Origin: Flectonema sp. DT1601
Taxonomy: Eukaryota; Euglenozoa; Diplonemea; Diplonemida; Diplonemidae
Reading direction: 5' to 3'
DNA: 64,000 nt
Assembly: GCA_964019425.1 (NCBI GenBank)
Contig: OZ025839.1
Span: 248,001-312,000 of the forward strand
The notes under the pieces were generated by a model. It ran no database searches and was not told the origin of the DNA. It saw nothing but the letters and a program-made list of their open reading frames with translations. The stretch's first letter is position 1, and the number at the start of each line of letters is the position of its first letter. A program made the translations under genes and the position numbers. Shown here piece by piece: positions 11,101 through 22,788 of this stretch.

Positions 11101-13682
11101 CTCAGTTATTCTTGCTATGCATTTGAGTATAGCCTGCTGTAGTAACGATCCAGGTTCAACAGTAGAACCGTCTAAGTTGTTTGATAATAACAATAAAAGA
11201 TGTCGCAATGATTTATTATCAGATTCTGGATGAATAAGATTTCTCAATTGAGACACCGCACCTTGTCTTGTATGTGGATTCGGATGGTTCTCAAACGTTG
11301 CAATAAATGAACCAACAGCAATATTCCTTTCATCTGACGGTATAAGAGTCTGTAGTTCACATGTAAATATTAAATCACTTGCTAAGGAACGAACTTCTTC
11401 ATTCGGGTCATTGAGTGCTAACTGAAATATCAATCTCGCAATTGGAGGAGTTTGCAGCACAAATGCTTTAATGTCTTTACTGAGATCTGTTTGTGTTGGA
11501 ATAAGACTAGTGATGACAGCAATCCTGTTGTCAATATCACTGTCACTCATCGCGATGGTTATTGTCTTTGATAGGATGTCACGTCTATGTTCAATATCAC
11601 TACAGAGGTCTTTGTTGTAATTTAAATCACTTCGACATTTCGATCCAGGAGTTGGAGTTGGAGTTGGATATCTTACTTTGAAACATCTGAGGTCAGGACT
11701 AATGGCTAAACTTCCAAACTTTTTTGTCTCATAAGCTGATCCTGGTGTTCTCGACATAGTCGTTGCCGGTGTTAATTTCACATCTCCGAAATACAAACTG
11801 CTGTCTGGTGAAACAGGTGGAGAGAGAGATTCAGAACTTCCAGTCACATTACTATTACCATTACACTTACTTAATAATGGAGGTGGGATCGGTCTGGTAG
11901 CCTGCTGCGTTGTAAAAACAGCTGCCATTAAGGTCGACAACGCCTCAAGTCTGACAATTGGACTTTCATGAACACTCAAATCAATAATCAAATCACAAAA
12001 ATGATTTTTAAATTCCTTAACGATGTCTAAGTTAACGAAGTCTCTTATATCCTTGAGAATGGCAGAGATAGTATTGACGTCTTTGTTTTCTTCTGAAAGA
12101 TCTGACAGTAATTCCGGAAGTAAAGCATCTTTAACTTGTGTTGCCGCTTCTTGTGATACTTGAGCGTATTTACATAACATTTTTCCTCTTTTACCGGACT
12201 TTTTACCTAAATGTAAAACTGTTTTTACACTGGAAGCGATGTTTACGCTTTTGTCTAGAGTACAAAACGCCGATGCAAGTTTCAAAGCTGCCAACGTTCC
12301 ATTAAATTCAATACAGGCTTTAAGACGAGGTAGTCTTTCTCTTATAGATTGAACTCCTTCTGCTGTTGACGATATCGCGTTAACGATTTTAAATAAAGAT
12401 TGAAGGGTAGGAGAATCATCCAAGAAAGACAAGTCAGTAGTAATCAGCATACTATTATTAAGCCCGTGTCGGATGTCGCTGCGCATATTCGCAGCTGACT
12501 TTGCCTCAGATGCCTGCGTAGATATTGATATGCGTGAACTCGGAGTTATCATCGAATTTCTTTGCAATTTCCCAAATCGATTTCCATTAACGGTCTTCTT
12601 CTCTAATATGTGAAAACAAAAATCCATAGCAGCAGCTGACAACCCCGAAAATTTCGCTGGGTTGCACAGTACTATTTTTGCAATTAGTCGTGCCAATGGA
12701 GGAGTTGGGGGAGCACTAAGAGCAGCAGCCACTGTCACGTTTATCAATTTCTCGGGTAAAAAATCAACCAAATGAGCCATCGCTGTAATAACTCTTTCGC
12801 TACCCTTCGCGTTTGAAACTAAGTTAGCGTTTATAGACATTAGTAAGGCGCTGCAAAAAGTTTCTACTCGTTGAACTCCGTAAGCAGGATCTCCACTAAC
12901 AGAGCTGTGAATAAGATGACCAATGCAGTCAGATATAAGTGAAACTTCTCCTTTGTCATCAGTTCTTTTTATTGCACCCCAAAGTTGTTTTAATAGGTCA
13001 GCGATGTGGGTGATGATCAAAACATCGATCTTACGAGCTGGTTTACTGTTTTTTTTGTTTTTGTTTTTGTTTTTAAAAATCTGAAAATAAGAAGCCCCCC
13101 CTCCCCCAAGATAACATAAAAAAGAATAAATCCAAACCTTGAGTATTGGCTACGATTACCATTCGGTTCCGACAACAAACCCTTTAATACATAACACGCG
13201 GCCATAGTCCTGTCTGGTCTCGATGAAACCCATTCTAAGACTCGTGAGGTTTCTGCTTCAAGAATTTCAAAGATCATTCCCTTTCTAACAATCTCCATGA
13301 GAGCAGCAGAAGCCGTTTCCAATAAAGGGAGATCCTCTGGACCAGCATCGAATAACACATAGATGACTTTATGTAAACTTGCAACTTGAAAATCGTCGAG
13401 ATAGATACTCTTACCAAGTTCAAGACATCCCTCTGCTGCACCAAGCCTTACATTAAGTTGTTTACTTGTTGATAAATCATAAAGAGATTCATGCATTATC
13501 TTTACATAAGGCTTTCTAGTTTCATCACTACCGCCAACTGTTTTATCGTTTAGTATTCGAAACTCAACAGCTGCCCTGTGACGAATATGAGAATCTGATG
13601 ACGACAGTCGCTGAGCAACCGCATTCACTCTTGCGCTGACCTTGACGGGGTCTTTGTTGCAACATATACATTGATAGTGCAT
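5148..13682 (-). CDS. TOR: TOR protein kinase (target of rapamycin), five exons
   Basis: Predicted exons are 13138-13682, 9050-13045, 7245-8968, 6321-7067 and 5148-5827. All four GT-AG joints keep frame and give 2563 residues, close to human mTOR (2549). Residues 1 to ~1450 are HEAT-like helices. One segment (GVIRQAMRVVGIVGAIDP) matches the mTOR 'RREAIRVLGLLGALDP' region. FAT covers about 1450-2085 and the PI3K-like kinase about 2138-2400. Catalytic residues are present: K2191, D2345, H2347, N2350 and the DFG aspartate D2363. FATC ends GWKPWL. The kinase would act in TORC1/TORC2, the nutrient-sensing hub of growth control. Two oddities stand out. The FRB region between FAT and kinase is about 50 residues shorter than in mTOR, and LRQDER reads LRLDER. 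Homology was judged by eye. Confidence 0.92.
7068..7244 (-). other. TOR intron 3 containing a dispersed repeat
   Basis: A 177-bp intron (donor GTATGATG, acceptor AACAG after a long A run). Its segment 7134-7213 resembles 17131-17232: both start CGACACYTCACTAA and end in a purine-rich GTCTTC..GAGATRGAGGGG motif. It has stops in all minus-strand frames, so it does not supply the missing FRB helices. Confidence 0.6.
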
Positions 13683-13995
13683 TCATGTAGTTAGGATTGA
13701 TATCAAAAAAGAGAATGGGGAAAAAAAAAAAACTGAAGTGGGAAAAAATAAAATCAACAAGAAGTAATCCTAACTGTCATCATATTTTATCTGAAAAGTG
13801 TCATTTCGGTATTTAGGATCTGGTTTTCGGAATAAAAAAAAAGTAATTGTTTCGCAGAGTATGTTTTTATTTTGCCATACATACTGAGGGGGAGGTGGGT
13901 AGGGAAGCAACGAAATCTAGTACGAGCAAACAAATAATAAAAGGTACAGTCAAAACAGTCATACAGCTGGGAGAGGACACGAGTTTAAAAAACTC

Positions 13996-15292
13996 TCACC
14001 AAACAGAGTGAGTGTGTGTGCGAAGCGAACTGGTAGTCAGTCGCTTGCCTCCCTTCTTAATACCACCGCCCGTAGATGGACCTGACAACCTGGCGAGTGT
14101 CGAACGTTGAGACTTGAAAGGTACTTCTCCATAATTCTGTTTTTTTTTTTTTTTTTCCCACAACAACAAAACAATTATTCCCACGAATAAACATATCAGT
14201 ACACACCATGGTGTTCGGATTCCCAACTGAAGGAGGAAAAGGTCTTCGATGAGGTACCGACGACGAACGAGTATCAGAGATGGCACCTCCCCCAAGAGTG
14301 AATGTAGTGCGATTATTATTATTATTGTGACAATTAATCTTTTTTGGAAGTTTATTTACACTCATAAGGTACGGAGGTGTTCTATCTGGAGAGAGAGACA
14401 TGCGAATACCACCTCGTCTTTCCTCCGGAGATGATAATATCATTCTATTTGGATTAGATGATGACAGTTCTCTATTTCCTGATAAACTTTTCCTACTACT
14501 CAGGGATGGTTTTCTTCTCTGAGTTGGTATTTTAAAGTCTTCATCGTTTCTTATTAATTTCCTATTTGGAGAAGTTGAATAACTACTTCTAGATGGTGAT
14601 CTCAAACCAGCAGACCTCCCCCGAGACATATCCCTCGCTCTTTGAAGAGCCTGGTTAACCAATTGAGCTTCCTCTTCATCTGTTAATAAATCTGATTCAG
14701 GGTAACGAGTAACAACTGGTACAACTGACTGTCTTGGTGGTAGTTGAACTGGTACTGGTGGAGGAGGAATTTCAGTGACCTGCTCAGTTTCTACGGCTAT
14801 GCCGCATTCTTGATTCTTAATCCGCCATTGAAGTTCAATACGAGCAATGTCAACAGGGTTTGTGATACCACAATGTGCAATTAATTGCAACAAAGTTCCA
14901 TTTGATACTAAAATTAAATCTCTTTCTCCAAGAGAGAATCTCTTTGCTAAAACAACAAAATCACTCCAAGCATGTTCCTGTGCCTGTCTCGGAGATGCTT
15001 GCCTAGCAACAATCGTGTGATAGGGGATAGGTGGATGAGAAGGCTCGGGTATCCCTTCAGCGCTGGTTGCCCTAATAGTCTTCGTGGGTATGGTTGTTTG
15101 ATTCGGTACGACATTCTCAGATCTTTCCTGAACGAGTACTTGGGTCATTTCATCTAATTTATATTGAAGCAAGTCTTGTTTTTCTCTTGCATTTTTTGTT
15201 CTTTCCTTTTCTTCCTCCAATTCCTTCACAAGCTTGTTTGTGACTTGTCTTAAACTAAGGAGCTCTGCGTCCTTGGTAAGAACACCAACCAT
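13996..15292 (-). CDS. Coiled-coil, proline- and serine-rich protein of unknown function
   Basis: Exons 14207-15292 and 13996-14136 flank a 70-bp GT-AG intron, giving 408 residues from the ATG at 15292. Residues ~10-55 form a charged coiled coil (NKLVKELEEEKERTKNAREK). Residues ~100-165 look like a small helical domain (AWSDFVVLAKRFSLGERDLI). A proline-rich stretch (EIPPPPVPVQLPPRQ) follows. The rest is Ser/Arg-rich and disordered, with SPxR-type motifs that could be phosphorylation sites. The end is basic (TGGGIKKGGKRL). I recognise no family. An acceptor-like AATAG at ~15311 just upstream leaves room for an earlier exon. TOR starts 313 bp downstream on the same strand. Confidence 0.75.
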
Positions 15293-15311
15293 GTGATGCA
15301 ACACAGGCCTA

Positions 15312-16360
15312 TTAAAACAAAGAATATTAAACCTCGTCTGTTGTTACGAATCAAAAAGAGAACTAATGGATGGCTGTATTAAAGAATTGATTACTAAAAA
15401 TGATATGAAGTAGTAGTAAGCTGAAGTAGGACGGACCAAAACAAAACCGACTGCTGCTGGTGGGAGAAGTATTCCGAAATCGGGTGATTTGTTAACTTCT
15501 CCACACAATAAAAAAAAAAAAAAAAATTCTCAACTTCACAATACCGTAGAGCAGATCAACTAATATAGTTTAGTTAGTAAAGTTAGCAGAGGGAAGTCCC
15601 ATTCGCACACAAAAAAAGTGTTTTTTTAATTATTGCACTGCGTGTCACAACTTATTGTTTTTTTTTTTTTTTTTTTTTCTGTTTTTAAAAATTTCACAAA
15701 AAAAAAAAATAGTTTTACTCGTTTGCTGAAAAATAGTCAATTTTGATCAACTACACCATTGGGGGGACTTGGATAAATAAATCAAGGTTAACACGCAACA
15801 AATTAGACATGAATCATTATAACTGGATTCTGTCCACACAACATCGCATGCTTTAAATAAACTACCAGATTGGGGGGGTTGAATGTTTGATTATTTATAA
15901 AATACAACTGTTTTATCGTATTAACTTCTTGTTTATTTGTTAGTTTGTGCGCAACCGACACAAAATCCTAATAAAGGAATAGGTTCAAGCTGCGCTGCCA
16001 CAATTCTCTTTTTCTACCGAACAATAGGTTTGCAGGTTTCAAAAAAAAAAAAAAATGAAGAATAACAAAATTGCAAAGCGCAGCAATGTTTTCATATGTG
16101 TAGGGCTGAGCTCAAACAAGTGGGGAAAAGAAGAAGAAGAGAAAAAAAAAGGGGGGGGAAAAAAAGATGCATTGTTTATTTACTTTTTTCTTACATCAAC
16201 AAGGACAGAACTATATCGATATAAGTCGTTGTTTGCAAAAAATAAAAATAACGGAAATTTTCACGGAGAGCACACACAAAAACAAAAAAAACAAAAAGAT
16301 CGTCTAGCCTCTCGGCAGACTTCAAAAGTATTATTTCTCTTTTTTTTTTTTTTTTTTTTT
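15312..16360. other. Intergenic, no gene recognised
   Basis: AT-rich DNA with several A and T runs (for example 15510-15527, 15657-15679, 16039-16053, 16341-16363). A GCTGCCACA..TCTCTTT motif at 15994-16010 recurs in TOR intron 3 at 7165-7181. I see no convincing gene. Confidence 0.5.
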
Positions 16361-16363
16361 TTT

Positions 16364-16586
16364 CGCCGAAGCGAAGATGCCGGGAAGAAACCACTTGCTA
16401 GTACAGTTCTTTTACTTTTCTTTGTCTGCTGGAATTCTATCTGAGAAAACCGGTAGTCTTTAAAATTGTAAGCCAAGTACAAGTTGCCTCCTGACGGGTA
16501 TTTTGTGGGTAGTTCGAAAACGTTGCGCTCCAAAATATAACAAGACTCTACTCCACCAGCGTCAGGCGCATCTCTTGTCTTAGCCC
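16364..16586 (-). CDS. Possible isolated exon of an unrecognised protein
   Basis: The minus strand carries about 70 codons without the low-complexity bias of its surroundings (for example ERNVFELPTKYPSGGNLYL and NFKDYRFSQIEFQQT). An acceptor-like TAG ends at ~16587. The frame runs into an A27 tract at its 3' end, with no clear donor. A second short coding-like stretch lies upstream at 16686-16757 (CCEAGPDELKAVKCSRN). I could not join them into a gene model with confidence. It may be an exon pair of a small gene, or chance. Confidence 0.3.
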
Positions 16587-16757
16587 TAGCTTTTTTTTCC
16601 CCGTGTCATTCCCCCTAAGGCATTTAGTTGAAAAAAAAAATTTTTTTTTTTTGAAATGGCTAAGCGACACAACCATTAACATCAGATTAGTATTTCTGGA
16701 ACATTTCACTGCTTTCAATTCATCTGGTCCGGCTTCACAGCAGACAACTAGAGATGA

Positions 16758-18250
16758 GAAAAAAAAAAGCATAAAAAATAAAAAATAATAATAAGTTCCT
16801 TCGCTTATGATTAACTAGAGTCATACTTGTCTTTTTGGTTTTGCTTTTTTTAGAATCTGTTGGTCCGACTCGCGGTGGAAATCACGTTCAGGTTAGTTCG
16901 AAATGTCTACTGCTGGTGACTGTGAGGTTGCGGACAGGCCAACTCTGATCTCACCTTAACGAATAATACAAAAAGAAATTTAAAGAGACAAATCATTCGC
17001 AAAATAATATGATAGAAGTAAATCGCCTTGTTTATTTTTATTTTTATTTTTTTTTTTCGTCGTACTTTTTTTTATGTAGTGCGGCACATCGATATTCGTT
17101 GTTTTAAAAAAAATAATAATAATAATAATAATCGACACTTCACTAATAATCCTCTCGCGATGAAACAACCTTTGAAGAAGCAAAGACTCGTTCACTTGTA
17201 AAAAAATGTCTTCTCCAAGATAGAGGGGATGTATGTTTAATTTTGTAAAAATTACAACTGTGTTGTATCATAAAAACATCTCCGAGATAGAGGGGGGTGA
17301 TGGTTTGACAATGTAGACAGTAATAAGGTTAAACTGAAAAAAAAAAAGATGATAGAAGACTTCATTTTGAATAGAAGCTACAAACAATAGTAAAGAAGTG
17401 TAGGGTTTCACTTATTAATTACTTGTCAACAAATAAATAATTCTTTTAAAAATAACGAATTAGCTCAGATTGATAGTTCGTAGCACACCACTAGCGGAGC
17501 ACTCACCTTAAATCAACGAGCAAGTCTTATTCAAAATTCAATTTCGGGGGTGGTGGCATCGACGGGTTTCGAGTAAAGACATTAATCGGCAAAAGTCCAG
17601 AGTGGGGAGGCTTAACGAAATAAACGTATCATCCGTGTCACTCTACGTTCCATGCTCGAACTGTAGAGCTCTCACAGAATTGACCTTCATGGTCCAAGAT
17701 GGTAATGAAGAAAAGAAAAAAAGGAGGAAAAAAAAGTTTTCATTTTTAGATAGCTGCGCTAAACTCTTTTCAGAGCCGCAGTTCTTTTTTTTTTTTTTTT
17801 TTTTTTTCTCTCTTTCCTTTCAATTCCATCGTGCCTCGACAGCTTGCCGACTACTCTGGGGTCTTACCACATAAAATAACAAGTATCAACGATGTTTACC
17901 TGTATGCTGATTTTAATACAAAAAAAAAAAAGAAAAACGAAAAAGAATCAGTAACAGACAATAAAAGTAAAGAGGGGAAAGGAATGACAATAAGGGAAAG
18001 GGGAAAAAGAAATTATAAGAAGTAATTGAAACAAATAAAGAAATCGCATGCTCAGTTTGTTTTTTTGTTTTTTTTGGGCTCCTGGATACAGCGTCTGTGT
18101 GTCTTCCATAAAGATACTATGAAGAATCCCATTCAGTGCAGCTTATGAGTTTGATACCCTAAACCTTACACACGTGATAGACTCCCTGGTTTGTGTTGCA
18201 AACTTTCTCGTGGGATCGAAGACTTTCGCAAAACGTACACCAATAAGTTC
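16758..18250. other. Intergenic, no gene recognised
   Basis: AT-rich with long A/T runs and an (AAT)n stretch at 17110-17131. Segment 17131-17232 shares a repeat with TOR intron 3, and 17275-17297 repeats its GAGATAGAGGGG end. The last ~200 bases are the 3' flank of the nucleotidase-GAF gene. Confidence 0.45.
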
Positions 18251-21200
18251 CTAGTCTCTCGAGTCTTCAGACACAGCGTCAGATCCGTAGACAGAGGCGT
18301 CAGAGTTTTTCTTTTTACTCTCCGGTCTGAACGATGATGATCTAAAAGTAAAACTCTTACCTGATCGACTAGTCTTTCCAGTATTATGTCTATCGAGAGC
18401 GTGTACACTTGCACAACGTGGATTCCCAGTCATACTCTTTGCGGTTAGCATAGCTAAACGACTTTCACGTCGATCGGCATTGTGAGAAGCTTTTGGTTGT
18501 CCAATAAGAATAGATGGTTGTTTCATTGCTAACCTGACGGTATGCCATCCTCCCTTTACAGATATCCGTCCTAGACTAACTGGTGGAACCTCCTGTTTGT
18601 TTAAAAAATCATGATTTGTTGTTTCTTAATAAGAAATTTAATAAGAGAGAAAAAAAGCATACTTGAACTAGCTGATCATCGTTTTTCAGTTTCAACAAAT
18701 CGATTTCTTGGGTGTTGGAGATGCTGATTCCAGCAAAAGATGAAAATGCTTCTGCTGTTGCTTCATCCTGTTATGTGTTATGTGATTGTACTTAGAATCT
18801 TTTTAAAAAAAAAAAGATTTTTTTTTACAACAATGATACACACCTGGGGATTAAACTCAGTACCGTCAAGCTTATTAATAAATTGTAAAACTCCGAGGAC
18901 ATCCGAAGAACCTTCTGTTGTGAATATCGGAACGCAGAGTATTTGTTTAGTTCGATAGCCATTCTTTTTATCCCAAACAGGATTGAATAGGTCGCTGTCG
19001 TATGCGTCTTTGAGATTTAGTGTTAAACCCGTCACAGCAGTGTGTCCAGCGACACCTGTTCCAAGTGGAAGTCTGATGATTGTTTCGTTTCCAGCATTGT
19101 CATAAATTATTGACCACATCTCTTCATTCTTACTGTCAACTAAGAATAACGATGATCTGTCGCAGCGAAGTAGTTGAGATGCACCTGACATAATACACGC
19201 GACCATAGTTTTCATGTCCATTGAAATGTCACTGGCCATGTCTCTGGCAACTTTTAAAAGTGTGTGAGTAGCTTCTTGATTCTTTCTGAGAGATTCAAAC
19301 ATCTCAGCGTTTCCCAAATGAATAGCTGTTTGCTTACCAAATAATTTTAATATGTGGATATCTTTTTCCATGAATGTTCCTTCGCTTTCTGCTTTATTCA
19401 CTGCTTGCATTACTGCGACTACTCTTCCTCCTCGTCGTTTTACAGGACATGCTAGTATATCTCTAGTTTGGTAACCAGTCTGTTTATCAACGTCTTGGTT
19501 GAACCTTTTATCTTTATACGCTTCTGGGATGTGAACAACTTCACCAGTTGTTGCACAGAGGCTGTTTTTTTTGTTTATATTTAATATTCAAAAAAAAAAA
19601 AACAGACAAAAAAAAAATGAGGGAAAATAAATTTACATAATAAAAAAAATTCATACCCAGCAATACCATGACTCATGGGGATCGCTATTTCTTGAGAACC
19701 TCCGTCTGGTACAAACTTTAATGTTTGTTGAAGCTGATCAACGAGAAAGATCGCAGCACGGTCGCAGTTCAGCAGCGTCTTCACAGAGTTCTTTATGAAA
19801 CTGTTTGGTTTGTTTATTTGTTTTTGTTTATGAATTATAAATAAATAACTTTTTTTTAAAAACATACGCTTGAGCCTGAAACACGTTAACTTCTTCACTT
19901 AGTTTTGATAAAGCGATCATTACTTTTCTCATCGTGTCGTTGTCGACATCTTCGAAGTCTACGTCACCAATGTCGAAACCGTCAGCAGAAGAGTCAGGTT
20001 GTGTTGGAGCTACCACTTCTTCAAAGTGAGGAGCAACAGATGATCCTCTCTTTCTACATCTAAAGTGAGTTAGTGGAGTACTCGGTAAATTAACACTTTT
20101 ACCAAGATCCGCCCCAACCGCTCTTTGTCCTTTCTTCTGTCTAAAGTACTCAATAATCCACATCGAGTATTGTTCTGCGTGCTCTGCTTCAGTCAACACT
20201 TTAAAGTCACTTTTTAAAGCTTTAAATCGCTCCTTACCTGCAGCAACAAAATCAGTAACAGCAACCTTGTATAGTTGTTCTAAATCGAGAGGTTCACCCT
20301 TGACGCTAATACTTTCAACACGAACAGGACTTTTTAATTTATTTATTGTGAAGGCCAACTCGGCGGAGGGGTGTGGGAAAGATGGAGCTTCCTCAGGAAG
20401 TTCTTTTACGCTACTTTCGAGCATTTCATGGAGGCAGGCACCGCTCATTTCGACGACTTGGATTTTCGTTTCATGAGGGAACCAATTAAATATATCTCCG
20501 ATCGTCAGATTACCTGGCTCGATGACACCCTTGCCAGCAACAGCAGCACCTCCGAGAACTGCGCAATCAGCTCCTGTTTCGGAAGCCATGAGGTCGGTTA
20601 AGAAGTTTGTTAAAACACCTTCTCGGAACCTACACGATTCCTCAGTACTGTCTAACGGTACGTTTGTCTTACCGATCACTTTACCCATCTTTTCACGAAG
20701 CTTTTCATCATAACGTTGAACCAGTTTGTCGATCATTTTATTTTCAGGAAGCTCACCCGATATTGCGTGTGTCTTACAAGCAATATGAGGAGATGAGGAA
20801 TCGTCAAGAGTCATTGTCACTTCTGATAGCCACTGAAATTCCTCACCACTTTTTATTATCCTAGCTGGTAAATCTTTCTTATAAGTATGATCATGACCAC
20901 CAAGTAGAAGGTCAACAGAAGGACAAAGTGTTGTCACTTGTTTATCTAATGCAAGACGATTGTGTGTTAAGGCAATTACTAATTCAGCTCCCTGTTCTTT
21001 TAGACTTTTTGCTTCCCTCTCACCCACCTCAAACATATCTCTGTAGATTGCTTCACCTTTGGTCAAACGTGGACAGTGAGGAAGCCAATTCTCACATAAC
21101 CCAATCAGACCTATACTCACGCCATTCCATTCAATTAGTTTACTGCGGGATGCGTCTGCTAAAGGTTCACCGTTTTTACCATCCATGTTAGTCATTAGCC

Positions 21201-22562
21201 ATTCAGTGTTGGAACCAGCAAATATGTACTCGCCTGTGTTTATATTAATTCATACCACGAGAATAAGTTGAGTTGTTTCTTGTTTTTGAAACCAAAAAGA
21301 AACACACACCTTGAGTGTATCCATGAACGATCCTCTCGAGATTTCTAAGTCCGAAATCAAATTCGTGATTTCCAAATACCCCGTAGTGGGTTCCCATAAA
21401 ATTCATAGCGTCTATCATTTGTTTTCCCTTTGTAATAACGCTCATGAGAGAAGGACCTACGAAGTCACCCGAAAATAGAACCAAAGGATTCTTGGTTCGT
21501 CGAATAATTTCAAGTTGGTGAGCAAACCGAGTAATTCCACCACAAGGCTCTTCATTCTTTTTAAAAACAGAAAGATGGTAAATATCATTATAATGAACGA
21601 TATCGAGTGTCCGTCCTCCTACTGGTTTGAGGGATCTACGTACTCTACCGAGTTCCATGTGAAAAGCTTTGACTTGCTGTTGTAATATACACATCATGAT
21701 TTCATCTATCAGCTCAGTATCATCCGATAGGACTTCGTATCGATCAGTCACTGCCGAAGATTTCCGACGACTTGGTCTTGCGATACCGTCTGTGTTATTT
21801 ATTCATTGTTATATTTATACTTTTGTATTTTTTTTTTTTTTTTTTTTTGTAATAAAGTAACAAACCGTTTTTCTGTCTCAGAATGCTAAGGATGAGGGAA
21901 CCGTTTCCTTCAAGGTAGGCTTGCGAGACGGAGATGAGTTGCAGCTTGGCGAACAAACGACCTTCTTTTTCTTTTCCCGACAAATCAGGAGGTTCCTTCG
22001 AATGAAACAAAAGAAGTGTTGAAGTGATACGCATTTGAACAGGTTGTGGGCAATCAGCAAATGGCATCAGAAGTTGGATGTCACTATAGCTGGCTACACC
22101 ATGTCCAAGGGTCAATGTTGATGAGACGCGTTTTAGTGTTTGAGCAGCAGTTGACTTCTTTCGATAACGAGGAGTCACATCATCCTGTCGAAGTACGGAG
22201 AATCTATTCCTCGGTGGTTGGTTAGTTTGGATTGCTGTGACATTCCCAAGACAATCAATATCACTTGAACAGGATTCTATACTTCTCCTTGTTTCTGTTG
22301 TTCCCACAGAGTGAATTGATAGCCTTCCCAGTTCTCTTTCTCGTTCCCTCTCTCTCTCTTCGCCTTTACTTACTAAAACAGGTAGTTCGCTGTTCAGTTT
22401 TCCTTTTTTAGGACCAATCATAAACAACAACTTGTGCAAGTCTTGTGGAGTATTCCATCTCCTTCCGTCTTTTCCCTTACTCGTCGGTAGCATCGTTGAT
22501 GGCACCTTCGGTCGGAAGGGTCCGTTTGGTGCATTCGAACCCTCCTTCGAACCATCTTTCAT
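18251..22562 (-). CDS. 5'-nucleotidase-type metallophosphatase fused to tandem GAF domains
   Basis: Seven exons (21866-22562, 21310-21789, 19868-21233, 19657-19800, 18844-19561, 18663-18767, 18251-18592) join in frame over GT-AG introns of 67-95 bp, giving 1283 residues. Residues 1-290 are polar and unrecognised. About 295-510 is a calcineurin-like metallophosphatase: HYNDIYHL (298-305), SGDFVGPSLMS (339-349), GNHE (372-375), LTH (481-483) and GHDH (505-508). All metal ligands are kept. The C-terminal nucleotidase domain follows to ~760 (IGDIFNWFPHE). Then come an acidic linker and GAF-A (~840-985). GAF-B (~990-1165) carries the NK-Xn-F-X3-DE signature (NKLDGTEFNPQDE) known from cyclic-nucleotide-binding GAFs of phosphodiesterases. 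The tail is Ser-rich. Inferred role: an intracellular nucleotidase switched by a bound cyclic nucleotide. A 5' UTR intron (22579-22761) is likely. Confidence 0.88.
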
Positions 22563-22788
22563 GTTTCTCTGTAGAGGACTAAAATAGAAGAAGAAAGAAA
22601 ATTTTTTTTTTACAAGTTTCAGATTGAGCTCAGACTGCTCTCTGCATTAAATAAGACATTTACGATTAAATAAATAAGTGGAGTTTGACACCACAATGCA
22701 AAGACACTGAATGCAGTATTTTTTAGCATTGGTGTTATTAGTGAATAAGTAAACTACTTACGGTGCTGAGGAAGAACTGACCATCCCC

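Noticed and set aside
5148-13682. ATR or SMG1 as identity of the PIKK gene
   Set aside because: The FATC end, the HEAT segment near VVGIVGAIDP and the kinase sequence fit TOR clearly better, and the total length matches TOR.
16055-16533. Frames rich in Lys or Phe around 16.0-16.5 kb
   Set aside because: Most of their length is homopolymer A or T; only the internal 16364-16586 part is kept as a weak exon candidate.
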